Positions 1 to 6,659 of a stretch of 13,914 bases of DNA are shown here, in pieces (the first letter of the stretch is position 1; every line of letters begins with the position of its first letter). The DNA is from JAVBOF01 sp031550915. Its GTDB lineage: Bacteria; Bacillota; Clostridia; Christensenellales; MGBC116941. The DNA is taken from positions 1 through 13,914 of the forward strand of contig JAVBOF010000079.1 in assembly GCA_031550915.1 (NCBI GenBank), given 5' to 3'. The notes below the pieces were generated by a model that was given only the letters and a program-made list of their open reading frames with translations, searched no databases and was not told the origin of the DNA. The position numbers were made by a program, and so were the translations under genes.

Positions 1-429
1 TAGGGACTGAGGCGAGACCTTCGCGCCGTCTAAAATATATTCGATATCAATAGACCAGGGCAAAGTTGTGGACGTTAAATAGCCCTGATAGTAAAAATCC
101 CTTTCCTTTGCAAGCGCTTTGACGGTATCGCCGTCTTGTTCGATTTTATCCGTGCTGCTCAGGTTTGTGACCGAAGAATAATCGCCATAATCAACAATAT
201 TTCCAGGCTCGCTCATTTCAAAACGGTTGACCGAATATATATTGCGCACGGCGCCATCCGGTTCGAGGACACTGTATATCACCTCATTTTTGTATCTTAT
301 GGATGAGTTTGAATACGTCTCGCTGTCTGCCGCGCCGCTATTCTGCATAGCTAGAGCCGTTCCGCTGCTTATAATTAATGTGGCGGAAACCACCGCAGAT
401 ACTATTGCTTTAAATAGTTTGTTTTTCAT
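1..429 (-). CDS. Secreted protein paired with MMPL transporter, N-terminal part (3' end cut by window edge)
   Basis: Read leftward from ATG at 429, the frame is open for 143 codons to the window edge. The first 27 residues form a signal peptide: MKNK, a hydrophobic core, then SSGTALA as a likely cleavage site. The mature part starts polar, with SIRYKNEVIYSVLEPDGAVR near residue 43, then an FEMSEPGNIVDYGDYSSV stretch, and near the cut end LPWSIDIEYILDG. I recall proteins with this VNRFEMSEPG...DYGDYSSV pattern as large exported proteins of unknown function beside MMPL transporters in Firmicutes; that is from memory. The start overlaps the 3' end of the MMPL gene by 20 bp, and a GGGGGT run about 8 bp upstream can serve as ribosome binding site. 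The two genes are therefore almost surely co-transcribed, and the product probably works outside the membrane with the transporter. It is absent from lists of long open frames only because it has no stop in the window. Confidence 0.8.
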   Translation of the reverse strand, partial: MKNKLFKAIVSAVVSATLIISSGTALAMQNSGAADSETYSNSSIRYKNEVIYSVLEPDGAVRNIYSVNRFEMSEPGNIVDYGDYSSVTNLSSTDKIEQDGDTVKALAKERDFYYQGYLTSTTLPWSIDIEYILDGAKVSPQSL

Positions 430-2515
430 GTTTGATACCCCCGGATCTCAGTTTTTTGCGTTCTTTTCTTAGGAAATTTGCCTTTAGTGTTACCTTTCCG
501 ATTGGAACATCCAGCCACGTAAGCAGCGCAGGCAAAAAGCAGGTGACCATAATCACGGATAACAATGTACCTCTCCCCAGCAACAGGCCGATGTCCTGAA
601 TGGAGGGGTTTGATGAAGTGAAGTACAGAATGAACCCTGCCAGGGATAGTGTTGCTCCGGAAATCAAGACCGATTTGAACGTCTCTCCGAGCGAAAGATG
701 TATGGCGTCATGCTTAAGCAGATTTTGCCGGTTACGCATATGATGCGTGGTCAACAGTATGGCGTAATCCACCGTTGCGCCCAATTGTACAGTTGATAGT
801 ACAAGATAACCTATGAAGTTTATGCTTTCGCCTTGAAAATAAGGGATAGACAGGTTTATCCATATACCTGCCTCTATGGTTAGCAACAGCAAAATAGGCA
901 GTATTGCAGAGCGGAAAGTAATGAGCAGGACCACGAAAATCGCAACGATGGCTATAATGTTTACATTCAGATTATCTTGCTCGACGAGGGCTTTCATATC
1001 GTATAGATTGGCGCTTTGCCCTAGCGAATATGCTTTGTTTCCGTAGTACTCCTTAGCCTTGGCCTGTATTTGCCGCACAGTACCGAATGATTCCTCACCT
1101 TCGGCGGCTGTATCCGTATAAACTATCAAACGGGCGTAACCCCTTGAATAAAACTGAGAGATAGTATCTTCGCTTAGGTATTCTGACGGAATGGCTTCGC
1201 CGACTGTATTTGCGTAGGACATAACGCCGGTCACATGGTTGATCTTTTCGATATCATCGCCAAGCTTCTTCTCCTTGACCACATCTCCGCGCGGAACGAG
1301 AACCGCCATTATGGTATTTTTTCCGAATTTTTCGTTTATCATGGCACTATCCCTTGATGTGCGGTTTGTCGGCTGCAGGTTCTCGTTGCCGTATATAAAA
1401 TTTGTATTTCCCTGCCCCAAAAAACATGGGACTATCAGCAGAAAAACAAGTATGATCACGGGTATAGAAACCTTTGTTAAAACCCTATGTACATTTGCAA
1501 AACTTGGCATAAGAGGCCGGTGCTGAAACCTGTCTATCAGTTTGTATGCCGAAAGTGCAAGCGCAGGCAAAAATACCGTCGCCGTTATAAAGCTGATTAC
1601 AATTCCTTTCGCTAGGCAGATGCCAAGATCTGCACCGATCTGAAAGTTCATAAAAACAAGCGCCAAAAAACCAAAAAGCGTCGTCATTGCGCTTGCGGCG
1701 ATAGTGGATAGGGATTCCTTTATAGATACCCTCATAGCGGTATCTATATCTGCATATTTCTTGCGGTTGGCAGAGAAGCTGGCCATAAGGAAAATGCCAT
1801 AGTCAAGTGAACACGCTAGCTGAAGTATAGGGCTGACAGAAAAAGACATAAAGGAGATATTCTCGAGAAATATCCCGGTGCCCATATTTATAAAAACGGC
1901 GACGCCGATATTTATTAAAAATAGGACGGGATCCGCCCAGGATGTTGTCGCCAGGGTAAGGATCAGAATAATTATTGGCACCAGTAGCAGCATTGCCCCG
2001 CCCGCTTCGGTACCGGCAGAGCTTTGTAGCGTTGCGAGATCCGGCGCATCTCCGCCAACGGCGTTTTCGCCACCGATAAGCTCTTGTAAAGCGGCAGTAG
2101 CGGATTGCTCGCGGCCTTTCTCTATGGTTACCTGGTAAAGCGCGCACCCATCCTTATAAAACCCTTCGACCATGTCCGTATCGTTCCATTCAAGCGGTTT
2201 CTTTATATCGACCATATCATCCAGCCACATAACCTGTTCGACGCCGTCAACTGCTAATAGCTTTTTCTTATAATCTACCGCTTCGGTAACGGATAGATCG
2301 CGCACCATGACCTTAGTATTGGGCATAGCATCGGTGAATTCGCCTTCCATTATGCTCAGTGCTTTTGTTGACTGCGCTTTGGAGGGCAAATAATCAACCA
2401 TATTGTAATTGACCTTTACAAAAAATTGAAGTACTATGCAAATAGCCGTAACCGCTAAAAAAACAGCTATAACCAATTTTTTATGTTTTACAATTGCACC
2501 GGCAAATCTGTTCAT
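410..2515 (-). CDS. MMPL/RND-family membrane transporter
   Basis: A 701-residue two-half transporter with the MMPL layout: TM1 near residues 12-33, a large external loop, a first bundle of TM segments (about 172-325), one TM near 350-366, a second external loop, and a second bundle (about 520-670). Both halves carry an Asp-Tyr pair inside a TM helix (SLDYGIFL near 238 and TVDYAILL near 583). In MmpL proteins such pairs form the proton relay, so this should be a proton-driven exporter, possibly of a lipid or drug. I chose ATG at 2515 because AGGAG lies 6 bp upstream; an upstream in-frame TTG at 2536 would lie within the operator palindrome and has no such site. The 3' end overlaps the secreted-protein gene by 20 bp. 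The gene is divergent from a TetR-type regulator, its likely repressor. The substrate cannot be read from the sequence. Confidence 0.93.
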   Translation of the reverse strand: MNRFAGAIVKHKKLVIAVFLAVTAICIVLQFFVKVNYNMVDYLPSKAQSTKALSIMEGEFTDAMPNTKVMVRDLSVTEAVDYKKKLLAVDGVEQVMWLDDMVDIKKPLEWNDTDMVEGFYKDGCALYQVTIEKGREQSATAALQELIGGENAVGGDAPDLATLQSSAGTEAGGAMLLLVPIIILILTLATTSWADPVLFLINIGVAVFINMGTGIFLENISFMSFSVSPILQLACSLDYGIFLMASFSANRKKYADIDTAMRVSIKESLSTIAASAMTTLFGFLALVFMNFQIGADLGICLAKGIVISFITATVFLPALALSAYKLIDRFQHRPLMPSFANVHRVLTKVSIPVIILVFLLIVPCFLGQGNTNFIYGNENLQPTNRTSRDSAMINEKFGKNTIMAVLVPRGDVVKEKKLGDDIEKINHVTGVMSYANTVGEAIPSEYLSEDTISQFYSRGYARLIVYTDTAAEGEESFGTVRQIQAKAKEYYGNKAYSLGQSANLYDMKALVEQDNLNVNIIAIVAIFVVLLITFRSAILPILLLLTIEAGIWINLSIPYFQGESINFIGYLVLSTVQLGATVDYAILLTTHHMRNRQNLLKHDAIHLSLGETFKSVLISGATLSLAGFILYFTSSNPSIQDIGLLLGRGTLLSVIMVTCFLPALLTWLDVPIGKVTLKANFLRKERKKLRSGGIKHEKQTI

Positions 2516-2533
2516 GGCTTCTCCTAATATTAG

Positions 2534-2546
2534 CAACTAACAGTTG
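2534..2546. promoter_or_regulatory. Putative TetR operator O1 (13-bp palindrome)
   Basis: CAACT-AAC-AGTTG is a perfect 5-bp inverted repeat with a 3-bp centre. A second copy with one changed base per arm, CAACA-TAG-TGTTG, lies 39 bp away. Both fit CAACW-N3-WGTTG. This copy touches the proposed -35 of the regulator promoter and lies downstream of the proposed mmpl transcription start. Binding by the adjacent TetR protein is inference. Confidence 0.6.
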
Positions 2547-2572
2547 TATTTCGTTATACTCTGTATTATAAT
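2544..2572 (+). promoter_or_regulatory. Promoter for the TetR-type regulator
   Basis: TTGTAT (2544-2549), a 17-bp spacer and a perfect TATAAT (2567-2572) point rightward. The -35 is weak (3 of 6). The -35 overlaps operator O1, and operator O2 begins one base after the -10, consistent with autorepression. Confidence 0.5.
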
Positions 2573-2593
2573 CAACATAGTGTTGCGATTCAA
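2565..2593 (-). promoter_or_regulatory. Promoter for the MMPL operon
   Basis: On the lower strand TTGAAT (2593-2588), a 17-bp spacer and TATAAT (2570-2565) form a good sigma-70-type promoter. The -10 is embedded in ATTATAAT, which also supplies the -10 of the opposite promoter. Operator O2 fills most of the spacer. Confidence 0.6.
2573..2585. promoter_or_regulatory. Putative TetR operator O2 (13-bp palindrome)
   Basis: CAACA-TAG-TGTTG is a perfect 5-bp inverted repeat and matches O1 in spacing and consensus. It starts directly after the rightward TATAAT and sits in the -35/-10 spacer of the leftward promoter, so occupancy would block both promoters. An overlapping GTTG-N5-CAAC (2582-2594) extends the symmetry to the right. 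Confidence 0.6.
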
Positions 2594-2674
2594 CCACCAG
2601 AAATGGTCAAGATGTATTTTCCCAAACACAATGAGCCCGAATTGTCGGATTATTTAAAACTTTTGGAGGCTATC

Positions 2675-3238
2675 ATGTCTGAATTGAAAGTGGACCGCAG
2701 GGTAAAATATACAAAAGCTCTATTAAGAGACGCTTTGGTAGAGCTGATGCAGACACAGCATATTTCGGGGATATCGATAAAATCGCTGTGCGAACTGGCG
2801 GATGTTAACCGCAGCACTTTCTATGCGCATTATTCCGATCAGTATGATCTTTTGAATGATATAGAGGAAGAGATATTTGCCAACCTAAGGAAACATTTGG
2901 ACAAGCAGGATTTTGATAAAAACGAGTCTCTTTCTGAGCAGATATTGACGAGCATACTTGAATATATAAAAGAAAACGCGGAGCTGTTCAAAGCGCTTTT
3001 GAGCGAAAACTGCGATTACAAAATACAAAAGGATATCATGGAACTGGCGCAAGTGATATCCGCACAGACCAACAAGGGGCTCGACGCGAAGACAAAAGAA
3101 TATGTAAAGGAATTTGGAATAACCGGATGTATAAGCGTCGTACAGAAATGGCTGCATGAAGGGACGGAGGAGCCGGCGGAAAAGATGTCGGAGCTGATCG
3201 TTCTGATACTTTACAAAGGTATGGAAGCGTTCAACTAA
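2675..3238 (+). CDS. TetR/AcrR-family transcriptional regulator
   Basis: A 187-residue TetR-type protein. The N-terminal helix-turn-helix is clear: a helix from KYTKALLRDALVELM, then ISIKSLCELADVNRSTFYAHY near residues 32-50, which is the standard TetR recognition pattern ending in tFY-HF/Y. The C-terminal half is helical and resembles the variable ligand-binding part of small Firmicute TetR proteins. I chose ATG at 2675 because TTGGAGG lies 6-7 bp upstream; the frame is open back to 2603 but that upstream ATG has no good site and the extra 24 residues do not look like the family. It is divergent from the MMPL operon, and two matching palindromes lie in the shared promoter region, so it most likely represses both itself and the transporter. 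The inducer is unknown. Confidence 0.93.
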   Translation: MSELKVDRRVKYTKALLRDALVELMQTQHISGISIKSLCELADVNRSTFYAHYSDQYDLLNDIEEEIFANLRKHLDKQDFDKNESLSEQILTSILEYIKENAELFKALLSENCDYKIQKDIMELAQVISAQTNKGLDAKTKEYVKEFGITGCISVVQKWLHEGTEEPAEKMSELIVLILYKGMEAFN

Positions 3239-3311
3239 AAAAGCCCAAAGTCTGTTTTGAATTTAAAATATTGTGTCGCGTTTTTAGAGCTACCAGCCCG
3301 ACATATCATCC

Positions 3312-3935
3312 TTAATACATCTTTACGGCTACAATAAGATAATAGGCCAATGATTTTTTATCGATACCGTCAAGCTGATGTATTATATCGTCGGCGTTTC
3401 CATCCATAATAAGCTGCCCGAGCATACCGGCAAGGGAGCTTGAATGGTCTTCAAACGATAGTATCCTGAAGCCGGAGTCGCTTAACCTGGATTTGAGAGT
3501 TGAAATGCAATAAAGATTGTATATAGCACCCGTACCCAAACTATCCACGGTCTTGGAATACATATCCGAAAGAAGTAATAATCCATTTGGAATCAGTATC
3601 CTGAAAAACTCGTTTAAAGCCAGCGATATATCTTCACAGAGCGACAGCGCACATTCGCATAGAACGCCATCCGCGGAACTATCGCCGAGTCCGGTAGCTT
3701 CGGCCCGCCCGCGGAGAATGCGGCTGTCTTCCACAGACATGGCGGAAGATGGCTCAATACCAATGACCTCAAAACCAAAATCGTTGCTGATATTATCAAA
3801 CGAAGCTCCGTTGCCGCACCCGATATCCACGATCTTTGAATGCTTCGGAAGCCCGCTTAGCGTCAGCAGGTGTTTTGTCGATCCATACCCGCCCGGATGG
3901 AAGAAAGGTCCCCTGTCTATACTATAATAATCCAT
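3312..3935 (-). CDS. trsM: Class I SAM-dependent methyltransferase (DVU_1556/TrsM-like)
   Basis: A 207-residue class I methyltransferase. Motif I is VDIGCGNGASF (residues 36-46), followed by the acidic E61 at the end of strand 2 (VIGIEPS), and a LNEFFRILIPNGLLLLSD post-II/III region (107-124). An N-terminal HPGGYGST (13-20) precedes the SAM fold, and the protein has a cysteine trio (C93, C95, C100) where a catalytic loop would lie. I chose ATG at 3935: it lies 2 bp after the stop of the radical SAM gene and has GAGGT about 6 bp upstream, whereas an extension to 4004 would overlap that gene by 67 bp. The tight spacing means the two proteins are made together. The name TrsM is recalled from protein-family naming for the DVU_1556 family and was not checked. 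The methyl acceptor is unknown; given the neighbours, a small molecule or cofactor seems likelier than RNA. Confidence 0.85.
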   Translation of the reverse strand: MDYYSIDRGPFFHPGGYGSTKHLLTLSGLPKHSKIVDIGCGNGASFDNISNDFGFEVIGIEPSSAMSVEDSRILRGRAEATGLGDSSADGVLCECALSLCEDISLALNEFFRILIPNGLLLLSDMYSKTVDSLGTGAIYNLYCISTLKSRLSDSGFRILSFEDHSSSLAGMLGQLIMDGNADDIIHQLDGIDKKSLAYYLIVAVKMY

Positions 3936-3937
3936 AT

Positions 3938-5200
3938 CTACCTCAAAATATACCGCAGGCAAAATGGCATGACCGTTCCATCCTTGTAGATATGCAAAGA
4001 ACAATTCCGCAGACGCTGGACATCCAGCGTATAGGCATCCTGGAAAGCCATTGCGGTTATCGTTAGGCCGTGGGATTTAAGTCTTTGCAAAAAACCTTCA
4101 ATGCTGTGCGGGTCCAATGGTTCGCCGTCAAGATATTCACGTTTCCAACGTCTTGATACGAACATACGGTTTTTTTCAACGTCTTTGATATCGCATATGC
4201 CTTCTCCAGACCTGCTCTTGGACCCATCTGCTTGCGTCAAAGGCAAAAGCCCGTCGGGCATAACGACAAAATCGCCGTGGAAGCCGCAAAGCGGATGATC
4301 GCATGAGGATGGAAGGAAGCATTTTTGGCTTATTCCCGCTTGATCCTCGATGGCACGTACCAGTTCCGGTAAGGTAAAGCGCATATCGTCGGCAGGCGGC
4401 TTGGGATACCGGCCAAAATAGCTGACAGGCTGAAAATGTATGCCGCGTACGGATGGCGATGCGGATACGGCGAAATCGATCATATTACCGATATCGCCGG
4501 TATTGACTCCGGGGACAAGCGTACACGCCAGTGCGACGCCCAGATTATGTTCGGCACTATTTTCTATAGCCTTTAGCTTTGTTTCCAGCAACGGTTCCCC
4601 GCGTGTTGCCATATAAATATCATCGTTTGTGCCGTCGTATTGCAGAAAAACAAAGGACAAGCCCGCATTCGCGAGTCTTTTAGCAAGCGATTCATCCTCT
4701 ACAAGCTTTATACCGTTAGTGTTTAGCTGGATATAGGTGCAACCCGCGTCAACCGCAGCACGCACTATATCGACCAGATCGTCCCTCGTAGTCGGTTCGC
4801 CGCCGCTTAGATGCAAAAAAGGCTTGCCCTGGGCAACAAAGGATTTGAAAAGCCCGCGCAATTCATCGAGGCTTGGCTCGGCGGAAATCCCGTCTTCAAA
4901 GCAATAGCTGCATTTTAGATTGCATCGGGAGGTTATCTCGACCTCTATGCAGCATGTGTTTTGTAAATGGCTTTGGCATAGTCCGCAGGAAAACGGACAA
5001 TCCGTTTCGGCTGGCGGAATAGGTTTGAAATACTCCCAGTCCGCGACCGGATCCCGCAAAACGATGACGGAAAATCCGCCATGTATGTCACAGCGTTTTT
5101 CGAGATATAGGTTCTTACCTTTTTGAATGTATTCCGCCTCAATGCCTTTATGGCATATAGGGCAGATACTTTTAGTTTTGTGCATGCTGGTAACTTGCAT
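3938..5200 (-). CDS. trsS: Radical SAM protein with extra cysteine clusters (TrsS-like)
   Basis: A 420-residue radical SAM enzyme. The 4Fe-4S motif is C93-x3-C97-x2-C100 (CNLKCSYC), and the SAM-binding GGEP is at 133-136. An N-terminal zinc-ribbon-like segment (CPIC at 13-16, then C37 and H40) and a CPFSCGLC cluster (68-75) precede it. Further cysteines at 294, 300, 305 and 336, and a C-terminal pair in LRNCSLHI and MPFC (400, 414), could hold auxiliary clusters. The N-terminal ribbon and general layout recall the MJ0619-type radical SAM methylase of methanopterin synthesis. I also recall a family called radical SAM (seleno)protein TrsS in the same kind of neighbourhood; this copy has no in-frame TGA, so it is a cysteine form. 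ATG at 5200 follows the previous stop by 2 bp; its ribosome binding site is weak, and ATG at 5185 is a possible alternative. The reaction is unknown. Confidence 0.85.
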   Translation of the reverse strand: MQVTSMHKTKSICPICHKGIEAEYIQKGKNLYLEKRCDIHGGFSVIVLRDPVADWEYFKPIPPAETDCPFSCGLCQSHLQNTCCIEVEITSRCNLKCSYCFEDGISAEPSLDELRGLFKSFVAQGKPFLHLSGGEPTTRDDLVDIVRAAVDAGCTYIQLNTNGIKLVEDESLAKRLANAGLSFVFLQYDGTNDDIYMATRGEPLLETKLKAIENSAEHNLGVALACTLVPGVNTGDIGNMIDFAVSASPSVRGIHFQPVSYFGRYPKPPADDMRFTLPELVRAIEDQAGISQKCFLPSSCDHPLCGFHGDFVVMPDGLLPLTQADGSKSRSGEGICDIKDVEKNRMFVSRRWKREYLDGEPLDPHSIEGFLQRLKSHGLTITAMAFQDAYTLDVQRLRNCSLHIYKDGTVMPFCLRYILR

Positions 5201-5202
5201 GA

Positions 5203-5589
5203 TTATAGCTTGTCTTCCAAAAGCTCAAAGCATTTATTAATGCTTTTTTCCATAATACTCCTGCAGATTGGCGTTGGAGGGCAACCCTTGCCCAGGATAT
5301 CCTCACATGAGCAGGAACCGTTTTCCTCTTCAAACCACTCGTTAAGCTTTAAAACCAACGCAGACGTTTCCTCCTTGGTTTCGGTATAGAGCGATAGCGC
5401 CGCCGCACAGCCGAGCAAAACTCCACATGTCAACTGTCCATACAGTCCATAACAATATGCCTGCATAGCTTTTATCAAATCGGGATTCTCCTCGCCGCGG
5501 GGGTCCAATCCCACCATCTTCACGGTAATTTGCGAGCAGCAAAGTCCGTTTGCCGCGTGCTTAAGTATTTCCGACTGAACATCGAACAT
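5203..5589 (-). CDS. C-GCAxxG-C-C family cysteine-rich protein (DVU_1555-like)
   Basis: A 128-residue protein of the C_GCAxxG_C_C family, which is often found in anaerobes and thought to be redox or metal-cluster related. It has eleven cysteines: C17-C18 in GLCCSQ, C46, C55 and C61 in the core TCGVLLGCAAALSLY, C93 and C95 in CSC, C103, C109 and C120. There is no membrane segment or signal peptide, so it is cytoplasmic. A strong AGGAGG lies 5 bp before the ATG. It is the first gene of a leftward three-gene unit with the radical SAM protein (2-bp gap) and the methyltransferase, and it stands divergent from the XdhC operon. It probably carries electrons or a cluster for the radical SAM enzyme or for maturation of the client enzyme; that is inference. 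Confidence 0.85.
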   Translation of the reverse strand: MFDVQSEILKHAANGLCCSQITVKMVGLDPRGEENPDLIKAMQAYCYGLYGQLTCGVLLGCAAALSLYTETKEETSALVLKLNEWFEEENGSCSCEDILGKGCPPTPICRSIMEKSINKCFELLEDKL

Positions 5590-5634
5590 AGTATCCTCCT
5601 GTTTGTTGACCCAAGTTACAATGCTTTATATAGC

Positions 5635-5663
5635 TTGCTTTTCGGGCGGAATTATTCTAAAAT
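5635..5663 (+). promoter_or_regulatory. Candidate promoter for the XdhC operon
   Basis: TTGCTT (5635-5640), 17 bp, then TAAAAT (5658-5663) points at the XdhC gene, whose ATG is 33 bp downstream. A second option further left, TTGACC (5606-5611) with TATAGC 17 bp later, is also possible. The 107-bp divergent gap shows no convincing palindrome, and I found no strong promoter for the leftward unit. Confidence 0.4.
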
Positions 5664-5696
5664 TAATAACAATATTATAGTACGAAAGGCTTGCAT

Positions 5697-6659
5697 ATGA
5701 AAGAGATTTATAGAAGTATTTCGAAATGCCTGCAAGATAATGAGGATATTGTACTGGTATATCTCATAGACCATTCCGGCTCTACGCCGAGGGAGACGGG
5801 CTCACGCATGATAGTTCACAAGGACGGCAAAATTGAGTGTTCGATCGGCGGCGGTAAGGTCGAAGCGGTAGTTATAGAGAAAGCCATGCAGCTGTTTGAA
5901 ACCCGCAAATCCGTCGTAGAAAGCTATTCGCTGACGGCGGACGATATCGCGGGATTGGGTATGGCCTGTGGTGGCGGGGTGATCGTATTTTTACAGTATA
6001 TCGCCAGGGATGACGAAAAAGCAAAAACGCTCTGTGATGATGTTTTGAACGCTATAAGCTCGGAAAAACAGGCATGGCTCGTAACGGAGATTTTTGAGGA
6101 TGGATACGGACAGCGCCTGACGTATGAAAGCGAAGATGCGCGGTTCATCAGCAGAAATACATATGATAAAGAGCAGAAAACACTCATTGAACCCATAACC
6201 AAAATCAGCAAAGCCTTTATATTCGGTGCTGGCCATATAAGCTATGAACTCGCGCCAGTTTTGAACCGCTTAGGATTCCATCTGACCGTCATAGATGACA
6301 GGGATGATTTTGCGAACAAAAGAAGGTTCCCGCATGCGGATGATATCCTGGTATGCGGTGTGGAAAAAGCGTTTGAAGACCGCGCGATGACAAAAGATGA
6401 TTACGTCGTTATAGTGACCCGCGGGCATCTGTTCGATCAGGAGGTTTTAGAAAAAGCGCTTTTGACCGACGTAAAATATATAGGCATGATCGGCAGCCGC
6501 TCTAAGGTTGCAATGGTCAAGGATAATTTGAAGCAAAAGGGTTTTGACGAACTTTCCCGTCTTCATTCACCGATCGGCCTGAGCATAAAGGCCCATACTC
6601 CTGAAGAGATTGCGATAAGCATCGCGGCGGAAATGATTATGGTCAGGGCGGATGGATAG
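5697..6659 (+). CDS. XdhC-family molybdenum hydroxylase maturation factor
   Basis: A 320-residue XdhC/CoxI-type protein with both expected domains. The N-terminal domain has GSTPRETGSRM (28-38), SIGGGKVEA (49-57) and MACGGG (89-94), where the cysteine is the one used for sulfur handling in the family. The C-terminal Rossmann domain has FGAGHIS (176-182), a VIDDRDDFANKRRFP segment (198-212), IGMIGSRSK (262-270) and HSPIGLSIKAHTPEEIAISI near the end. Characterised XdhC proteins bind molybdopterin, promote its sulfuration and hand it to xanthine or aldehyde oxidoreductases. I chose ATG at 5697, with AAAGG about 8 bp upstream, over the preceding TTG at 5691. The stop overlaps the next gene by 8 bp, so the two are probably translationally coupled. 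No client hydroxylase is in the window. Confidence 0.93.
   Translation: MKEIYRSISKCLQDNEDIVLVYLIDHSGSTPRETGSRMIVHKDGKIECSIGGGKVEAVVIEKAMQLFETRKSVVESYSLTADDIAGLGMACGGGVIVFLQYIARDDEKAKTLCDDVLNAISSEKQAWLVTEIFEDGYGQRLTYESEDARFISRNTYDKEQKTLIEPITKISKAFIFGAGHISYELAPVLNRLGFHLTVIDDRDDFANKRRFPHADDILVCGVEKAFEDRAMTKDDYVVIVTRGHLFDQEVLEKALLTDVKYIGMIGSRSKVAMVKDNLKQKGFDELSRLHSPIGLSIKAHTPEEIAISIAAEMIMVRADG

Noticed and set aside
227..472. Open frame of 81 codons on the + strand
   Set aside because: It lies antisense to the signal-peptide end of the secreted-protein gene and the MMPL 3' end; there is no ribosome binding site and the protein is low-complexity.
1803..2147. Second leftward frame and rightward frames inside the MMPL gene
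   Set aside because: Arg-rich or otherwise unlike known proteins, fully inside a well-supported gene, no ribosome binding sites.
2603..2674. Upstream ATG that would add 24 residues to the TetR protein
   Set aside because: No ribosome binding site; ATG at 2675 has GGAGG at good spacing and fits the family length.
3239..3311. Possible bidirectional terminator between the TetR and methyltransferase genes
   Set aside because: The T- and A-rich stretches lack a convincing stem; the two AGCCC words are in the same orientation and cannot pair.
3938..5200. Selenocysteine codon in the radical SAM gene
   Set aside because: The frame is complete with Cys at the C-terminal positions and no in-frame TGA; I saw no need for a SECIS element.
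5590..5696. Shared operator in the divergent gap between the C-GCAxxG-C-C and XdhC genes
   Set aside because: I found no palindrome of useful length, and the leftward TATAAT (5679-5674) has no acceptable -35.
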